This document shows, in pieces, positions 7,551-16,585 of a DNA stretch of 64,000 bases; position 1 is the first letter of the stretch, and every line of letters begins with the position of its first letter. The DNA is taken from NCBI GenBank assembly GCA_902491345.1, contig CABUHI010000002.1, positions 62,001 through 126,000 on the forward strand, given 5' to 3'. Under the pieces are notes generated by a model. The model saw only the letters and a program-made list of their open reading frames with translations, had not been told where the DNA came from and made no database searches. The stretch is from an uncultured Collinsella sp. GTDB lineage: Bacteria; Actinomycetota; Coriobacteriia; Coriobacteriales; Coriobacteriaceae. The translations under genes were made by a program, and so were the position numbers.

Positions 7551-8246
7551 ATGGACGAGAAGAACGAAGAGCTCGTGGACGCGCAGATCGTCGAAGAGGA
7601 CAGCCGCATGTATGGGCACGCCGAGGGCGAGCCTGGCGGCGAGGTCGCTGACGAGCCGGCGCTGGTGCTGGGCGACGACGACCCGCACGATGCCGAGCTG
7701 CACGAGAAGATTCTTTCGGAGGAGTGCGCCTGGAAGGGCAAGATCCTCGACGTCCACCGTCTTGAGGTTGAGCTGCCCAACGGTCGCCGCAGCGCCCGCG
7801 ATATCGTTCGCCATCCGGGTGCGGCGGCCGTTGTGGCACTGACCGAGAGCGGCAAGATCGTGCTGGTGCGTCAGTACCGCACCGCCATCGACCGCGTGAC
7901 GGTCGAGATTCCCGCCGGCAAGCTCGATCCGGGCGAGGACCCGCTCGATTGCGCCAAGCGCGAGCTGCATGAGGAGACGGGCTTTAGGGCTGGTCGCATT
8001 CGCTTTTTGACGTCGATTGTCACGTCCTGCGGTTTTTGCGATGAGATCATCCACATCTACTTGGCTACCAAGCTCGAGTTTGATGCGCCCGACCCCGACG
8101 ATGACGAGTTTGTCAACGTCGACCTGGTGCCACTGCATGAGCTGATCGACGCCGTACTCGACGGCAAGATCGAAGACGCCAAGACCGTTGTGGGTGCCTT
8201 GGCTTGCGACAGCATTGCTCATCGTTTGGGTGGAGCGGAACTTTAA
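7551..8246 (+). CDS. Nudix hydrolase, ADP-ribose pyrophosphatase type
   Basis: A complete Nudix box is present around residue 125: GKLDPGEDPLDCAKREL followed by HEETGF, matching G-x5-E-x7-RE-L-x-EE-x-G. The core resembles ADP-ribose pyrophosphatases (NudF/YqkG-like), which cleave ADP-ribose to AMP and ribose phosphate. The protein is 231 residues, with an unusual acidic N-terminal extension of about 60 residues rich in Glu and Asp. The ATG at 7551 is chosen because GAGAGG lies upstream at a better distance than from the ATG at 7542. It is 21 bases behind purD. Confidence 0.9.
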   Translation: MDEKNEELVDAQIVEEDSRMYGHAEGEPGGEVADEPALVLGDDDPHDAELHEKILSEECAWKGKILDVHRLEVELPNGRRSARDIVRHPGAAAVVALTESGKIVLVRQYRTAIDRVTVEIPAGKLDPGEDPLDCAKRELHEETGFRAGRIRFLTSIVTSCGFCDEIIHIYLATKLEFDAPDPDDDEFVNVDLVPLHELIDAVLDGKIEDAKTVVGALACDSIAHRLGGAEL

Positions 8247-8274
8247 CGAGCGGGGATGATCCCGCAGGTTTGTG

Positions 8275-8423
8275 TAAGTCAGCGAAAGTGCTCCATTTGA
8301 GACAAGGTGGCCTAAAAGAGAAGGGAAGCGTATGGATATACGCGACCGACGATTGAAGGCCAGATTGTCCAAATGGAGCACTTGCAGCGTCGAGACGAAA
8401 CGCGGTTTGGTAAAACCGCGTAA
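8275..8423 (+). ncRNA. structured element A: candidate RNA or mobile hairpin upstream of the ABC exporter
   Basis: This 149-nt stretch has a near twin at 32380-32529 on the other strand. It starts TAAGTCAGCGAAA. A helix follows: 14-bp arms AAGTGCTCCATTTG (8286-8299) with 8370-8383, a bulged A, GACAA/TTGTC, an internal loop GGT/AGA, and GGCCT/AGGCC, enclosing a small hairpin GCGTAT/ATACGC. Then come TTGCAGCGTCGAG and a hairpin with stem ACGCGGTTT/AAACCGCGT and loop GGTA. It ends 8 bases before the ABC exporter start, next to its ribosome site. All stem sequences differ in the twin, but pairing, loops and flanks are kept. Confidence 0.6.
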
Positions 8424-8430
8424 GGTGACT

Positions 8431-10203
8431 ATGTTTAAGAGGTTTCTTTCGTATTACAAGCCCCAGATGGGGCTTTTTGTTGCTGATACTCTTTGTGCTC
8501 TGGTGCTTGCCGCCATTGACCTGGCGTTTCCCATTATCCTGCGCAATCTGACCGGAGGGTTGTTTGCCCAGGGCCAGGCTGCCATTATGCAGGCGCTCGG
8601 TATGATTGCGGTGGGGCTGGTGCTGATGTATGCCATCCGCTGCGCCTGCCGCTATTTTGTGAGCTATTGGGGCCACGTGATGGGCGCGCGTATGGAGTCC
8701 AAGATGCGTGAGGACCTGTTCGATCAGTACGAACGGTTTAGCTTTGCATACTTCGATCGCAACAGCTCGGGCGACATGATGAGCCGCGTGGTCAATGACC
8801 TGTTCGATATCTGCGAGGCGGCGCACCACGTGCCCGAATGGATCATTATCTGCGGTATCGAGATCATCGGCTCGTTTGTGATTCTGTTTACCATCGCGCC
8901 GGTGCTCGCACTCGCCATGGCTGTGGTGACGGTGGTGTTCGCGGTCATTATGTTTTGGCAGAATATGCGCATGCGCGAGGTCTTTAGCGATAACCGCAAA
9001 AAGATTAGCGGCATCAACGCGCAGCTGCAGGATTCGCTGGCGGGCATGCGTGTGGTCAAGAGCTTTGCCAATGAGCAGACCGAGCGCTCTAAGTTTCGCG
9101 CCTCGAACAATCGCTACCTTTCGTCCAAGGAGAACATGTATCACGCCATGGGCGTCTATACCGCGACGTATGGCCTGCTCTCGGGAGTGCTTTATGTGAT
9201 CGTGGTGCTGCTGGGCGGTTGGCTCGTTGCCCAGGGTCAGCTGCAGGCGGTCGATATGGCAACCTTCGCACTCTACATTTCGCTGTTCTGCACGCCGCTC
9301 GAGACGCTCGTCAATTCGGCTGAGACGTATCAGAAAGCCATCGCCGGCTTTAAGCGCATGGATGAGGTGCTCTCGACTGTCCCCGATATTCAGGATAAGC
9401 CGGGTGCTGCGGATCTGCAGGTGACGGCTGGTGCTGTGGAGTACCGCGACGTGTGCTTTAGCTACGAGGATGTTGAATTGGCCGAGCGCGGCGCCGACGG
9501 ACGCCCTGTTATCGACCACATGGACCTGTCCATCAAGCCCGGTCAGACCATCGCTTTGGTTGGCCCCTCGGGCGGCGGCAAATCGACGACTTGTTCGCTG
9601 TTGCCGCGCTTTTACGACGTTGCCGCCGGCTCCATTAGCATCGACGGCCAGGATGTGCGCGACGTGACGCAGCATAGTCTGCGCCGTGCCATCGGCCTGG
9701 TGCAGCAAGATGTGTACCTGTTTGATGGAACGATCGGCGAGAACATCGCCTACGGCAAGCCGGGCGCCACGGCAGAAGAGATCGCCGAAGCGGCCTGCCG
9801 CGCCAATATTGATACCTTTATCGAATCGCTTCCGCAAGGCTACGACACCGTGGTGGGCGAGCGCGGCAGCCGTCTTTCGGGTGGTCAAAAGCAGCGCGTC
9901 GCCATCGCGCGCGTTTTTCTCAAGAATCCCAAGATCCTTATTTTGGATGAGGCGACGAGTGCCCTGGATAACGAGAGCGAGGAAGCGGTGCAGGAGTCGC
10001 TCGAAGAGCTGGCACGCGGCCGTACCACGATCATCATCGCCCACCGTCTCTCGACTATTAAGCATGCTGACGAGATTGCGACCGTTGAGCATGGTCGCGT
10101 TGTGGAACGTGGCACGCACGAGGAGCTTCTCGCCCGTGGCGGCACCTATGCCCGTTACTATCGAATGCAGTTCGAAGGTGCGCGTGCGCACGAGCTCGAC
10201 TGA
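8431..10203 (+). CDS. ABC exporter, fused membrane and ATPase domains
   Basis: The 590-residue protein has about six membrane helices in residues 10-300 and an ATPase domain from about 345, with Walker A GPSGGGKST near residue 379, signature LSGGQKQR near 482 and Walker B ILILDEATS near 502. This is the MsbA/BmrA-type half-transporter layout, expected to work as a homodimer in the cytoplasmic membrane to export lipids, peptides or drugs; the substrate cannot be told. The start is the ATG at 8431 with AAGGTGA upstream. An upstream frame from 8332 runs through structured element A and is rejected. Confidence 0.93.
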   Translation: MFKRFLSYYKPQMGLFVADTLCALVLAAIDLAFPIILRNLTGGLFAQGQAAIMQALGMIAVGLVLMYAIRCACRYFVSYWGHVMGARMESKMREDLFDQYERFSFAYFDRNSSGDMMSRVVNDLFDICEAAHHVPEWIIICGIEIIGSFVILFTIAPVLALAMAVVTVVFAVIMFWQNMRMREVFSDNRKKISGINAQLQDSLAGMRVVKSFANEQTERSKFRASNNRYLSSKENMYHAMGVYTATYGLLSGVLYVIVVLLGGWLVAQGQLQAVDMATFALYISLFCTPLETLVNSAETYQKAIAGFKRMDEVLSTVPDIQDKPGAADLQVTAGAVEYRDVCFSYEDVELAERGADGRPVIDHMDLSIKPGQTIALVGPSGGGKSTTCSLLPRFYDVAAGSISIDGQDVRDVTQHSLRRAIGLVQQDVYLFDGTIGENIAYGKPGATAEEIAEAACRANIDTFIESLPQGYDTVVGERGSRLSGGQKQRVAIARVFLKNPKILILDEATSALDNESEEAVQESLEELARGRTTIIIAHRLSTIKHADEIATVEHGRVVERGTHEELLARGGTYARYYRMQFEGARAHELD

Positions 10204-10222
10204 TTGATATGACAGGAAGATC

Positions 10223-11188
10223 ATGGCTGATAAGAACCCTTTGACTCCGGAAGAAGTGACGGAGTTATTCTCCGAAATCGATGCATCCGGCGTCTTGGAT
10301 CCTACGCTCGCCAAAAAGCGCACCGAGCGCATGCGCGAGAAAGAGGCCGCCGTCAAGCGCGGCGACAAGGCGACGCTGGCGCGGCTGCGCAGCGAGGATC
10401 GCGCGAGCCAGGCAAAACATATCGACCCGCTGTCCGAGGACGACCCTTCGGGCTCGCAGGTGAGCCATACCATTACGAAGACCGCCATGGCCGTGGTTAT
10501 CGGCATTTTGGTGCTGATTGTGGGCATGCAGATTGGCTACGGCGTGATGCGACGTCTGAATACCGCGAACCTTTCCGAAAGTGTTTCGGTGGATACCGTT
10601 TCGACCGCGCTCAAGGGTGGACTTGAATGGGGCAATGGCTTTACGCAGTTCCCGCTCGATTTTACCGTCGACGAGGCAGATGAGCGCACGGGCACGGTTG
10701 AGGTGACGGTGCTGGACACGTCTTCTGCCAATGAACTCGAGCTGCTGTCCAACGGTCAGATTCAGGCGGCGGCGCTCGCAACCAATGCCCTGCTCAACGA
10801 CAAGATCGACCGCGTGGTGTATAACGTTCACGCCTATATCGACGAGGACAGCAGGATCCAGCACGATTCCTTCTTTGGCATGTTTCCTGCTCAGGGGCAC
10901 CAAAGCGCCATCCTGACGTTCGTTTGGACCAAGAGCTCGTCCAACGCCACGAGTATCGACTGGAAGATGCGCATCGTAAGCATGGACGACACCATTGCCG
11001 AGCGCATTCAAAAACAGGTCAACTCGGTTTCGTCGCTTATCGAGGACCCGGTGGTGAGCCAGACCAAGATCACGGAGGAGCAGGCCGAGCGCGATCTTGA
11101 GCATCGTCTGCACGGTCGAGAGATCTTCCGCGGCGGAAAGCCCGATCGCACGCCGTCCGAGCTGCTGGAGCAGGACAAGCAAAAGTAG
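10223..11188 (+). CDS. hypothetical membrane-anchored protein
   Basis: The 321-residue protein has a cytoplasmic, charged N-terminal part (about 85 residues with many KR/E pairs), one membrane helix at about residues 88-108 (AMAVVIGILVLIVGMQIGYG), and an outer domain of about 210 residues. I do not recognise the outer domain. No lipobox or sortase motif is present. It begins 19 bases behind the ABC exporter with AGGAAG upstream and is probably in the same transcript, so a partner role in that export system is possible. A terminator follows. Confidence 0.75.
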   Translation: MADKNPLTPEEVTELFSEIDASGVLDPTLAKKRTERMREKEAAVKRGDKATLARLRSEDRASQAKHIDPLSEDDPSGSQVSHTITKTAMAVVIGILVLIVGMQIGYGVMRRLNTANLSESVSVDTVSTALKGGLEWGNGFTQFPLDFTVDEADERTGTVEVTVLDTSSANELELLSNGQIQAAALATNALLNDKIDRVVYNVHAYIDEDSRIQHDSFFGMFPAQGHQSAILTFVWTKSSSNATSIDWKMRIVSMDDTIAERIQKQVNSVSSLIEDPVVSQTKITEEQAERDLEHRLHGREIFRGGKPDRTPSELLEQDKQK

Positions 11189-11210
11189 TCCGCAGCCACA
11201 TAGAACGATG

Positions 11211-11250
11211 TCATCCCGCGTGAACCGCAAGCCCACGCGGGATGATTTTT
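11211..11250 (+). terminator. terminator of the ABC exporter operon
   Basis: TCATCCCGCGTG and CACGCGGGATGA form a 12-bp stem with an 11-nt loop, followed by TTTTTCT. Confidence 0.85.
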
Positions 11251-11373
11251 CTGGGACGGGGATTAAAAAATCATTATGCACAGGAAGTCATAATTATCAT
11301 TTTGTAAACAATTCTATGTAATTAATGCCATGGGCGATGCTTGCGGTTAGAATACCGCGAGGCCTAACTACAC

Positions 11374-11407
11374 ACCTTTAAGCCGGTCCTGTGAGACCGG
11401 GAAGGAG
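11374..11407 (+). promoter_or_regulatory. PyrR-type RNA hairpin overlapping the carA ribosome site
   Basis: CCGGTC and GACCGG form a stem capped by the hexaloop CTGTGA, and CCTT upstream pairs with AAGG downstream. This is the layout of PyrR-binding loops (conserved GUCC-N-GUGAGRC and a lower CCUU/AAGG stem). The AAGGAG of the lower stem is the carA ribosome site, so binding by PyrR with UMP would block translation, as described for mycobacterial pyr genes. The family match is from memory; pyrR itself is not in the window. Confidence 0.7.
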
Positions 11408-11411
11408 AACT

Positions 11412-12917
11412 ATGGCGAACAACCATATTGCGGGCGCTGCCGCCCGCACCGTCGCGCCCAGCGAGCTGTGCCAGCGTATGCTGGCTAAAACCAGCAAGGG
11501 CACCTGCGGTCCCTGCATCCTGTATCTTGAGGATGGGACCATTTTTTATGGCCGTGCATGCGGTGCCGAGGGTACCGCAACCGGCGAGGTCTGCTTTAAC
11601 ACGTCGCTCGAAGGCTACTTTGAGGTCATGACCGACCCGAGCTATGCCGGCCAAATCGTAATCATGACCTATCCGCAGATCGGCAACTACGGCATTGACG
11701 AGACCGATGTCCAGTCGGCCTTCCCCGGCGATACCGCTCGCCCCGCGAGCGCTCCCGCCATGCGCGGCATGGTCGTCCACGACATGTGCGCCACGCCTTC
11801 TAATTGGCGCTCGACCGTCAGCGTGCCGGAGTACCTGCGTGCACACGGCATCGTCGCTATTGAGGGCGTCGACACCCGCGCTCTCGTGCGCCACCTGCGC
11901 GACAACGGTTCCAAGATGGGCATAATCTCGACGGAGATCTTTGACGTCGACGAGCTTGCCGAGCGCCTGTCCGCCGCGCCTACGCTGGTCGGCGAGAACC
12001 TGGTCAAGACCGTGAGCTGCTCTGAACCCCACGCTTTTGCCGCGAGCGACCTGCCCGCTACGCATGACTTTGCGCTTGCCCCTGTCGCTCCTGCCCGCCA
12101 CAAAGTGGTCGCCTACGACTGCGGTGTCAAGCGCGGCATCCTGGAGGGCCTGGTCCGTGCCGGCTGCAACCTCACCGTCGTGCCGTGGGATACGCCCGCG
12201 CGTCAGGTGCTCGACATGAATCCCGATGGCGTCTTTTTGTCCAATGGCCCCGGCGACCCCGATGCCGTGGTGGAGACCTACGAGCAGGTGCAGCAGTTGA
12301 TCGGCAAGGTGCCAATCTTTGGTATCTGCCTCGGTCACCAGATGATCAGCTTGGCGTGCGGCGCCCAGATGGAAAAGCTCAAATTCGGTCACCGTGGCGG
12401 CAACCAGCCGGTTATGAATCTGGTCAGCCGCCGTGTGGAGATTACCGCGCAAAACCACGGCTTTGGCCTGTTGTTCCCCAGCTTGGGCAAGCTTGTTCCC
12501 GAGCTTTCGGGCGGCGAGACCGAGCACGCGGCCGATGGCGATCTGCGCGCCTGGGTGCGCCGCGGTATCGCGCCGGTCGTGATGAACGAGCGCTTCGGCC
12601 GCATTCGCCTGACGCATGTGAATCTCAATGACGGCACCGCCGAGGGCATCCAGCTGCTCGACGCGCCGTGCTTCTCGGTCCAGTACCATCCCGAGGCCTC
12701 GCCCGGCCCCACCGATGCCCACTATCTCTTTACCGCCTTTACGCGACTCATGGACGGCGAGGAGAACTATCTGGACATCGATACCGCCAAGGACCGCCTT
12801 GCCGGCTGGAACTTTGCCGACGATGGTTCCGCCGTTCTACCGAACGGCGGACCGGTCGACGCTGCGGCTGCATCTGGCACATCATCTTGCCGTTCTGCTT
12901 CGGACGCGCGGGCATAA
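11412..12917 (+). CDS. carA: carbamoyl-phosphate synthase small (glutaminase) subunit
   Basis: CarA hydrolyses glutamine and channels ammonia to CarB for pyrimidine and arginine synthesis. The N-terminal CPSase domain (FNTSLEGYFEVMTDPSYAGQ) and a class I amidotransferase domain with nucleophile GICLGHQ and VQYHPE are present. At 501 residues it is well above the usual 360-380. The excess is an N-terminal lead of about 30, an insert of roughly 40 after QNHGFGL in the glutaminase domain, and a low-complexity C-terminus ending SCRSASDARA that could come from a frameshift near 12865. Start ATG at 11412, after AAGGAG. Confidence 0.93.
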   Translation: MANNHIAGAAARTVAPSELCQRMLAKTSKGTCGPCILYLEDGTIFYGRACGAEGTATGEVCFNTSLEGYFEVMTDPSYAGQIVIMTYPQIGNYGIDETDVQSAFPGDTARPASAPAMRGMVVHDMCATPSNWRSTVSVPEYLRAHGIVAIEGVDTRALVRHLRDNGSKMGIISTEIFDVDELAERLSAAPTLVGENLVKTVSCSEPHAFAASDLPATHDFALAPVAPARHKVVAYDCGVKRGILEGLVRAGCNLTVVPWDTPARQVLDMNPDGVFLSNGPGDPDAVVETYEQVQQLIGKVPIFGICLGHQMISLACGAQMEKLKFGHRGGNQPVMNLVSRRVEITAQNHGFGLLFPSLGKLVPELSGGETEHAADGDLRAWVRRGIAPVVMNERFGRIRLTHVNLNDGTAEGIQLLDAPCFSVQYHPEASPGPTDAHYLFTAFTRLMDGEENYLDIDTAKDRLAGWNFADDGSAVLPNGGPVDAAAASGTSSCRSASDARA

Positions 12918-13015
12918 GCCCAGCGCGCCCTCGCATCACGGCAACCTGATGCACCAGCTGCACCCTCGCTGACTTTTTCAAAACATTGAGTCAGCCTCTC
13001 TAGGAGGTTTTAAAC

Positions 13016-16000
13016 ATGCCTAAACGTACCGACATCAAGCGTATCCTCGTCATTGGCTCGGGCCCCATCGTCATTGGCCAGGCCTGCGAGTTCGATTACT
13101 CCGGCGCCCAGGCCTGCAAGGTGCTCAAGGAGGATGGCTTTGAGGTCATCCTGGTCAACTCGAACCCGGCGACCATCATGACCGACCCGGGCTTGGCCGA
13201 CCGCACCTATGTCGAGCCCATCACCGCCGAATTTATCGAGCGTGTGATCAAGAAGGAGCGACCGGACGCACTGCTGCCCACGCTGGGCGGCCAGACCGGT
13301 CTGAATGCCGCCGTCGAGCTGGCAAAGGACGGCACGCTCGACAAGTACGGCGTCGAGATGATCGGCTGCGACCTTGCCGCCATCGAGCGCGGCGAGGACC
13401 GTAAGCTCTTTAACGAGGCCATGGCCGAGATCGGCCTGGAGGTTGCGCGCTCGGGCTATGCCTACAGCGTGGCAGACGCCGAGGCTATCGCCGAGCGCGT
13501 GGGATATCCCTGTGTGCTGCGTCCGAGCTTTACTCTCGGCGGCGCCGGTGGTGGCATCGCACATACTCACGAGGAGCTCGTCTCCATCGTGAGCCAGGGC
13601 CTTGAACTCTCGCCCGCTCACGAGGTGCTGGTCGAGGAGTCCATCGAGGGCTGGAAAGAGTACGAGATGGAGGTTATGCGCGACCACGCCGGCAACGGCA
13701 TCATCGTGTGCTCCATCGAGAACCTCGACCCCATGGGCGTGCATACCGGTGACTCCATCACCGTGGCGCCGGCGCAGACCCTCTCCGACCTTGAGTATCA
13801 GCGCATGCGTGTCGCCTCGCTCGCCATTTTGGAGAAGATCGGCGTCGAGACCGGCGGATCCAACGTGCAGTTTGCCGTGAACCCCCAGACCGGCCGCCTG
13901 ATTATCATCGAAATGAACCCGCGCGTGAGCCGTTCGTCCGCGCTGGCCTCCAAGGCCACGGGTTTCCCCATCGCCAAGGCCGCCGCTCGCCTGGCCGTGG
14001 GCTATACGCTCGACGAGATCGTCAACGACATTACCGAAGCTACGCCCGCCTGCTTTGAGCCCACGATCGACTACTGTGTGGTCAAGGTGCCGCGCTTTGC
14101 CTTTGAGAAGTTCAAGGGCACCGACCCCACGCTCACCACGCGCATGAAGGCCGTGGGCGAGATCATGGCGATCGGCCGCACCTTTGAGGAAGCCTTTGGC
14201 AAGGCCATGCGCTCGCTGGAAGACGGGCACCAGGGCATTTGTGCTGGCGGCAAGGAGGGCGCCGATAAGCTGAGCGACGATGAACTCGCCCAGGCCGTGG
14301 GCACCCCGACTGAGCACCGCATCTTCTTTGTGGTCGAGGCCCTGCGCCGTGGCTGGGATGTTGCGCGCATCCACGCCATCTGCGGTATCGATCCGTGGTA
14401 TCTCAACCGCATCAACGATATGGTGCAGGTCCAGGAGAGCATCCGCGGCCTGCGCGTGGAGGACATTGACGCCGACGCGATGCGCCTGCTCAAGCAGTAT
14501 GGCACGAGCGATGCCGAGATTGCCGCGCTGACCGGCTCGGATGAGCGTTTTGTTCGCGCTTACCGTAAGGGTCTGGGCGTGGTTCCCAGCATGAAGACGG
14601 TCGACACCTGCGCCGCCGAGTTCTCGAGTGCCACGGAATACCACTATAAGACCTACGAGAACATTTACCGCACGAGCCCGATCGCCAAGAAGTGCGTTGC
14701 CCCCGACGAGACCACGCCGGCAAGCAAGCCCAAGGCGATGATTCTGGGTGCCGGTCCCAACCGTATCGGCCAGGGTATTGAGTTCGACTACTGCTGCGTG
14801 CATGCGAGCTATGCGCTGGCGGCCCGCGGCTTTGAGACCATCATGGTCAACTGCAACCCAGAGACCGTCTCGACCGACTACGACACGTCAGACCGCCTGT
14901 ACTTTGAGCCGCTCACCTACGAGGACGTCATGGACGTTATCGACGTTGAGCGTCCCGACGGCGTCGTGGTGACGCTCGGCGGCCAGACCCCGCTTAAGCT
15001 GGCACGCATGCTCGAGGAGAGCGGCGTGAACATTATGGGCACCAAGCCCGATGCCATCGACTTTGCCGAGGACCGCGAGCGTTTTGCCGCCTTGCTCGAC
15101 AAACTGGGCATTATGTACCCGCCGGCGGGCCAGGCCACCTCGTTTGAGGAGGCCGAGGCCGTTGCAGCGCACATTGGCTACCCGCTGCTGGTGCGTCCGA
15201 GCTATGTGCTGGGCGGTCGCGGCATGATGATCGCCTACGATGCCGAGCATCTGCGCGATTACATGGCCGAGGCTGCGCGCATTAGCCCCGACTACCCGGT
15301 GTACCTCGATCGCTTCCTGGAGGGTGCAATCGAGTCCGACGTCGACGCCCTGTGCGACGGCGAGGAGGTCTACATCGGCGGCATCCTGGAGCATATCGAG
15401 GAGGCCGGTATCCACTCCGGTGACTCTGCGACCTGCATTCCGCCGTTCAGCTTTAGCGAGAGCCTGCAGGCGAAGCTTCGCGAGACCACGCGCCGCATCG
15501 CGATGGCGCTGGGAGTCCGCGGTCTGGTCAACGTGCAGTATGCCATCAAGGGCGAGACCGTCTACGTGATTGAGGCCAACCCGCGTGCCAGCCGTACCGT
15601 GCCGTTCATCTCCAAGGCCACCGGCGTGCCGCTGGCCAAGTGCGCGGCGCGTATCATGGCGGGCGATTCCATCGCGAGCCTGGGCCTGCCGAGCGATGAG
15701 CGTCAGCTGGACTGGTTCTGCATGAAGGAAGCTGTCATGCCCTGGGGCCGTTTCCCGGGAGCCGACGTTATTCTGGGGCCCGAGATGAAGTCGACGGGCG
15801 AGGTCATGGGTATCGCCAAGAGCTATCCTGAGGCATACGCCAAGACGCAGCTGGCGATTGACTACAAGCTGCCCGACCCGAGTTGCGGCAAGGTGTTCAT
15901 CAGCGTGTGCGATCGTGATAAGCGCCATATCCTTTCGGTCGCCCGCATCCTGCGCTACTTGGGCTTTGACATCTGCTCTACCGAGGGTACGGCGCGCGTG

Positions 16001-16330
16001 CTGCGCGGAGGCAACGTGACGTGTGAGGTCGTGGAAAAGATCAGCGGCCCGCACGACGGCGAGCGTCCCAACATCGGTGACCTCATCGCCGATGGCAAGA
16101 TCGCGGTGATCATCAACACACCGTACGGCCCGGGCTCGCGTGGCGACGGCTATTTGTTGCGCACCGAGGCGGTGCGCCGCGGCGTGACCTGCGTGACCGC
16201 GATGTCTGCCGCCAACACCTACGTGAGTGCCATCGAGGCGGTGCGCGAGGACCAGCAGGGTCACGGCAGCGCCAACGACATGGGCATGGACGTCATCGCC
16301 CTGCAGGACCTGCCGCAGCACACGGTGTAG
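13016..16330 (+). CDS. carB: carbamoyl-phosphate synthase large subunit
   Basis: CarB makes carbamoyl phosphate from bicarbonate, ammonia and two ATP. The 1104-residue protein has two ATP-grasp halves: the first with GSGPIVIGQACEFDYSG and GGQTGLN, the second starting near residue 570 with GAGPNRIGQGIEFDYC and RPSYVLGGRGM, then a C-terminal MGS-like allosteric domain with NTPYGPGSRGDG. All are complete at normal length. GGAGG lies 9 bases before the ATG. It follows carA by 98 bases without a terminator. The stop codon region forms the outermost base pairs of the palindrome at 16343. Confidence 0.97.
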   Translation: MPKRTDIKRILVIGSGPIVIGQACEFDYSGAQACKVLKEDGFEVILVNSNPATIMTDPGLADRTYVEPITAEFIERVIKKERPDALLPTLGGQTGLNAAVELAKDGTLDKYGVEMIGCDLAAIERGEDRKLFNEAMAEIGLEVARSGYAYSVADAEAIAERVGYPCVLRPSFTLGGAGGGIAHTHEELVSIVSQGLELSPAHEVLVEESIEGWKEYEMEVMRDHAGNGIIVCSIENLDPMGVHTGDSITVAPAQTLSDLEYQRMRVASLAILEKIGVETGGSNVQFAVNPQTGRLIIIEMNPRVSRSSALASKATGFPIAKAAARLAVGYTLDEIVNDITEATPACFEPTIDYCVVKVPRFAFEKFKGTDPTLTTRMKAVGEIMAIGRTFEEAFGKAMRSLEDGHQGICAGGKEGADKLSDDELAQAVGTPTEHRIFFVVEALRRGWDVARIHAICGIDPWYLNRINDMVQVQESIRGLRVEDIDADAMRLLKQYGTSDAEIAALTGSDERFVRAYRKGLGVVPSMKTVDTCAAEFSSATEYHYKTYENIYRTSPIAKKCVAPDETTPASKPKAMILGAGPNRIGQGIEFDYCCVHASYALAARGFETIMVNCNPETVSTDYDTSDRLYFEPLTYEDVMDVIDVERPDGVVVTLGGQTPLKLARMLEESGVNIMGTKPDAIDFAEDRERFAALLDKLGIMYPPAGQATSFEEAEAVAAHIGYPLLVRPSYVLGGRGMMIAYDAEHLRDYMAEAARISPDYPVYLDRFLEGAIESDVDALCDGEEVYIGGILEHIEEAGIHSGDSATCIPPFSFSESLQAKLRETTRRIAMALGVRGLVNVQYAIKGETVYVIEANPRASRTVPFISKATGVPLAKCAARIMAGDSIASLGLPSDERQLDWFCMKEAVMPWGRFPGADVILGPEMKSTGEVMGIAKSYPEAYAKTQLAIDYKLPDPSCGKVFISVCDRDKRHILSVARILRYLGFDICSTEGTARVLRGGNVTCEVVEKISGPHDGERPNIGDLIADGKIAVIINTPYGPGSRGDGYLLRTEAVRRGVTCVTAMSAANTYVSAIEAVREDQQGHGSANDMGMDVIALQDLPQHTV

Positions 16331-16342
16331 TGTGACCTGGCC

Positions 16343-16427
16343 GGCCGGGGCGGGAGGCGGACACTTTCTCTCGGAAACTGGGCTTCGCGAAGTTTTCCGA
16401 GAGAAAGGACCGCCTCCCGCCCCGGCC
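16343..16427. repeat. long palindrome P1 with conserved loop
   Basis: An 18-bp GC arm (16343-16360 with 16410-16427), a small bulge, then CTTTCTCTCGGAAA pairing with TTTCCGAGAGAAAG, capped by CTGGGCTTCGCGAAGT. CACGGTG at 16321 and CACCGTG at 16444 could add an outer stem. The loop sequence is identical in inverted orientation to that of P2 at 16586, while the outer arms are unrelated in sequence. Confidence 0.75.
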
Positions 16428-16500
16428 TGTGGTGACTTGGCTGCACCGTGTGCTGCCGAAGGGGCTTTGTGCGATGACTAGGGCTGAATAAAAAGTGAGT

Positions 16501-16536
16501 GTGGGCTCCGCCGTTCGTTCGAACGGCGGAGCCCAC
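16501..16536. terminator. perfect 17-bp palindrome, likely bidirectional terminator
   Basis: GTGGGCTCCGCCGTTCG pairs perfectly with CGAACGGCGGAGCCCAC around a TT loop. AAAAA precedes it and GTTAATATTT follows, so termination is better for reverse transcription, though it lies behind carB. Its centre is between palindromes P1 and P2. Confidence 0.5.
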
Positions 16537-16585
16537 GTTAATATTTCAGCCAACGTACGTCATGGCAATCCCCGGTAGGTCGCAG

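Noticed and set aside
8113..10527. 804-codon reverse ORF opposite the ABC exporter
   Set aside because: Antisense to a clear ABC transporter; composition (His/Arg-rich) is typical of a shadow frame.
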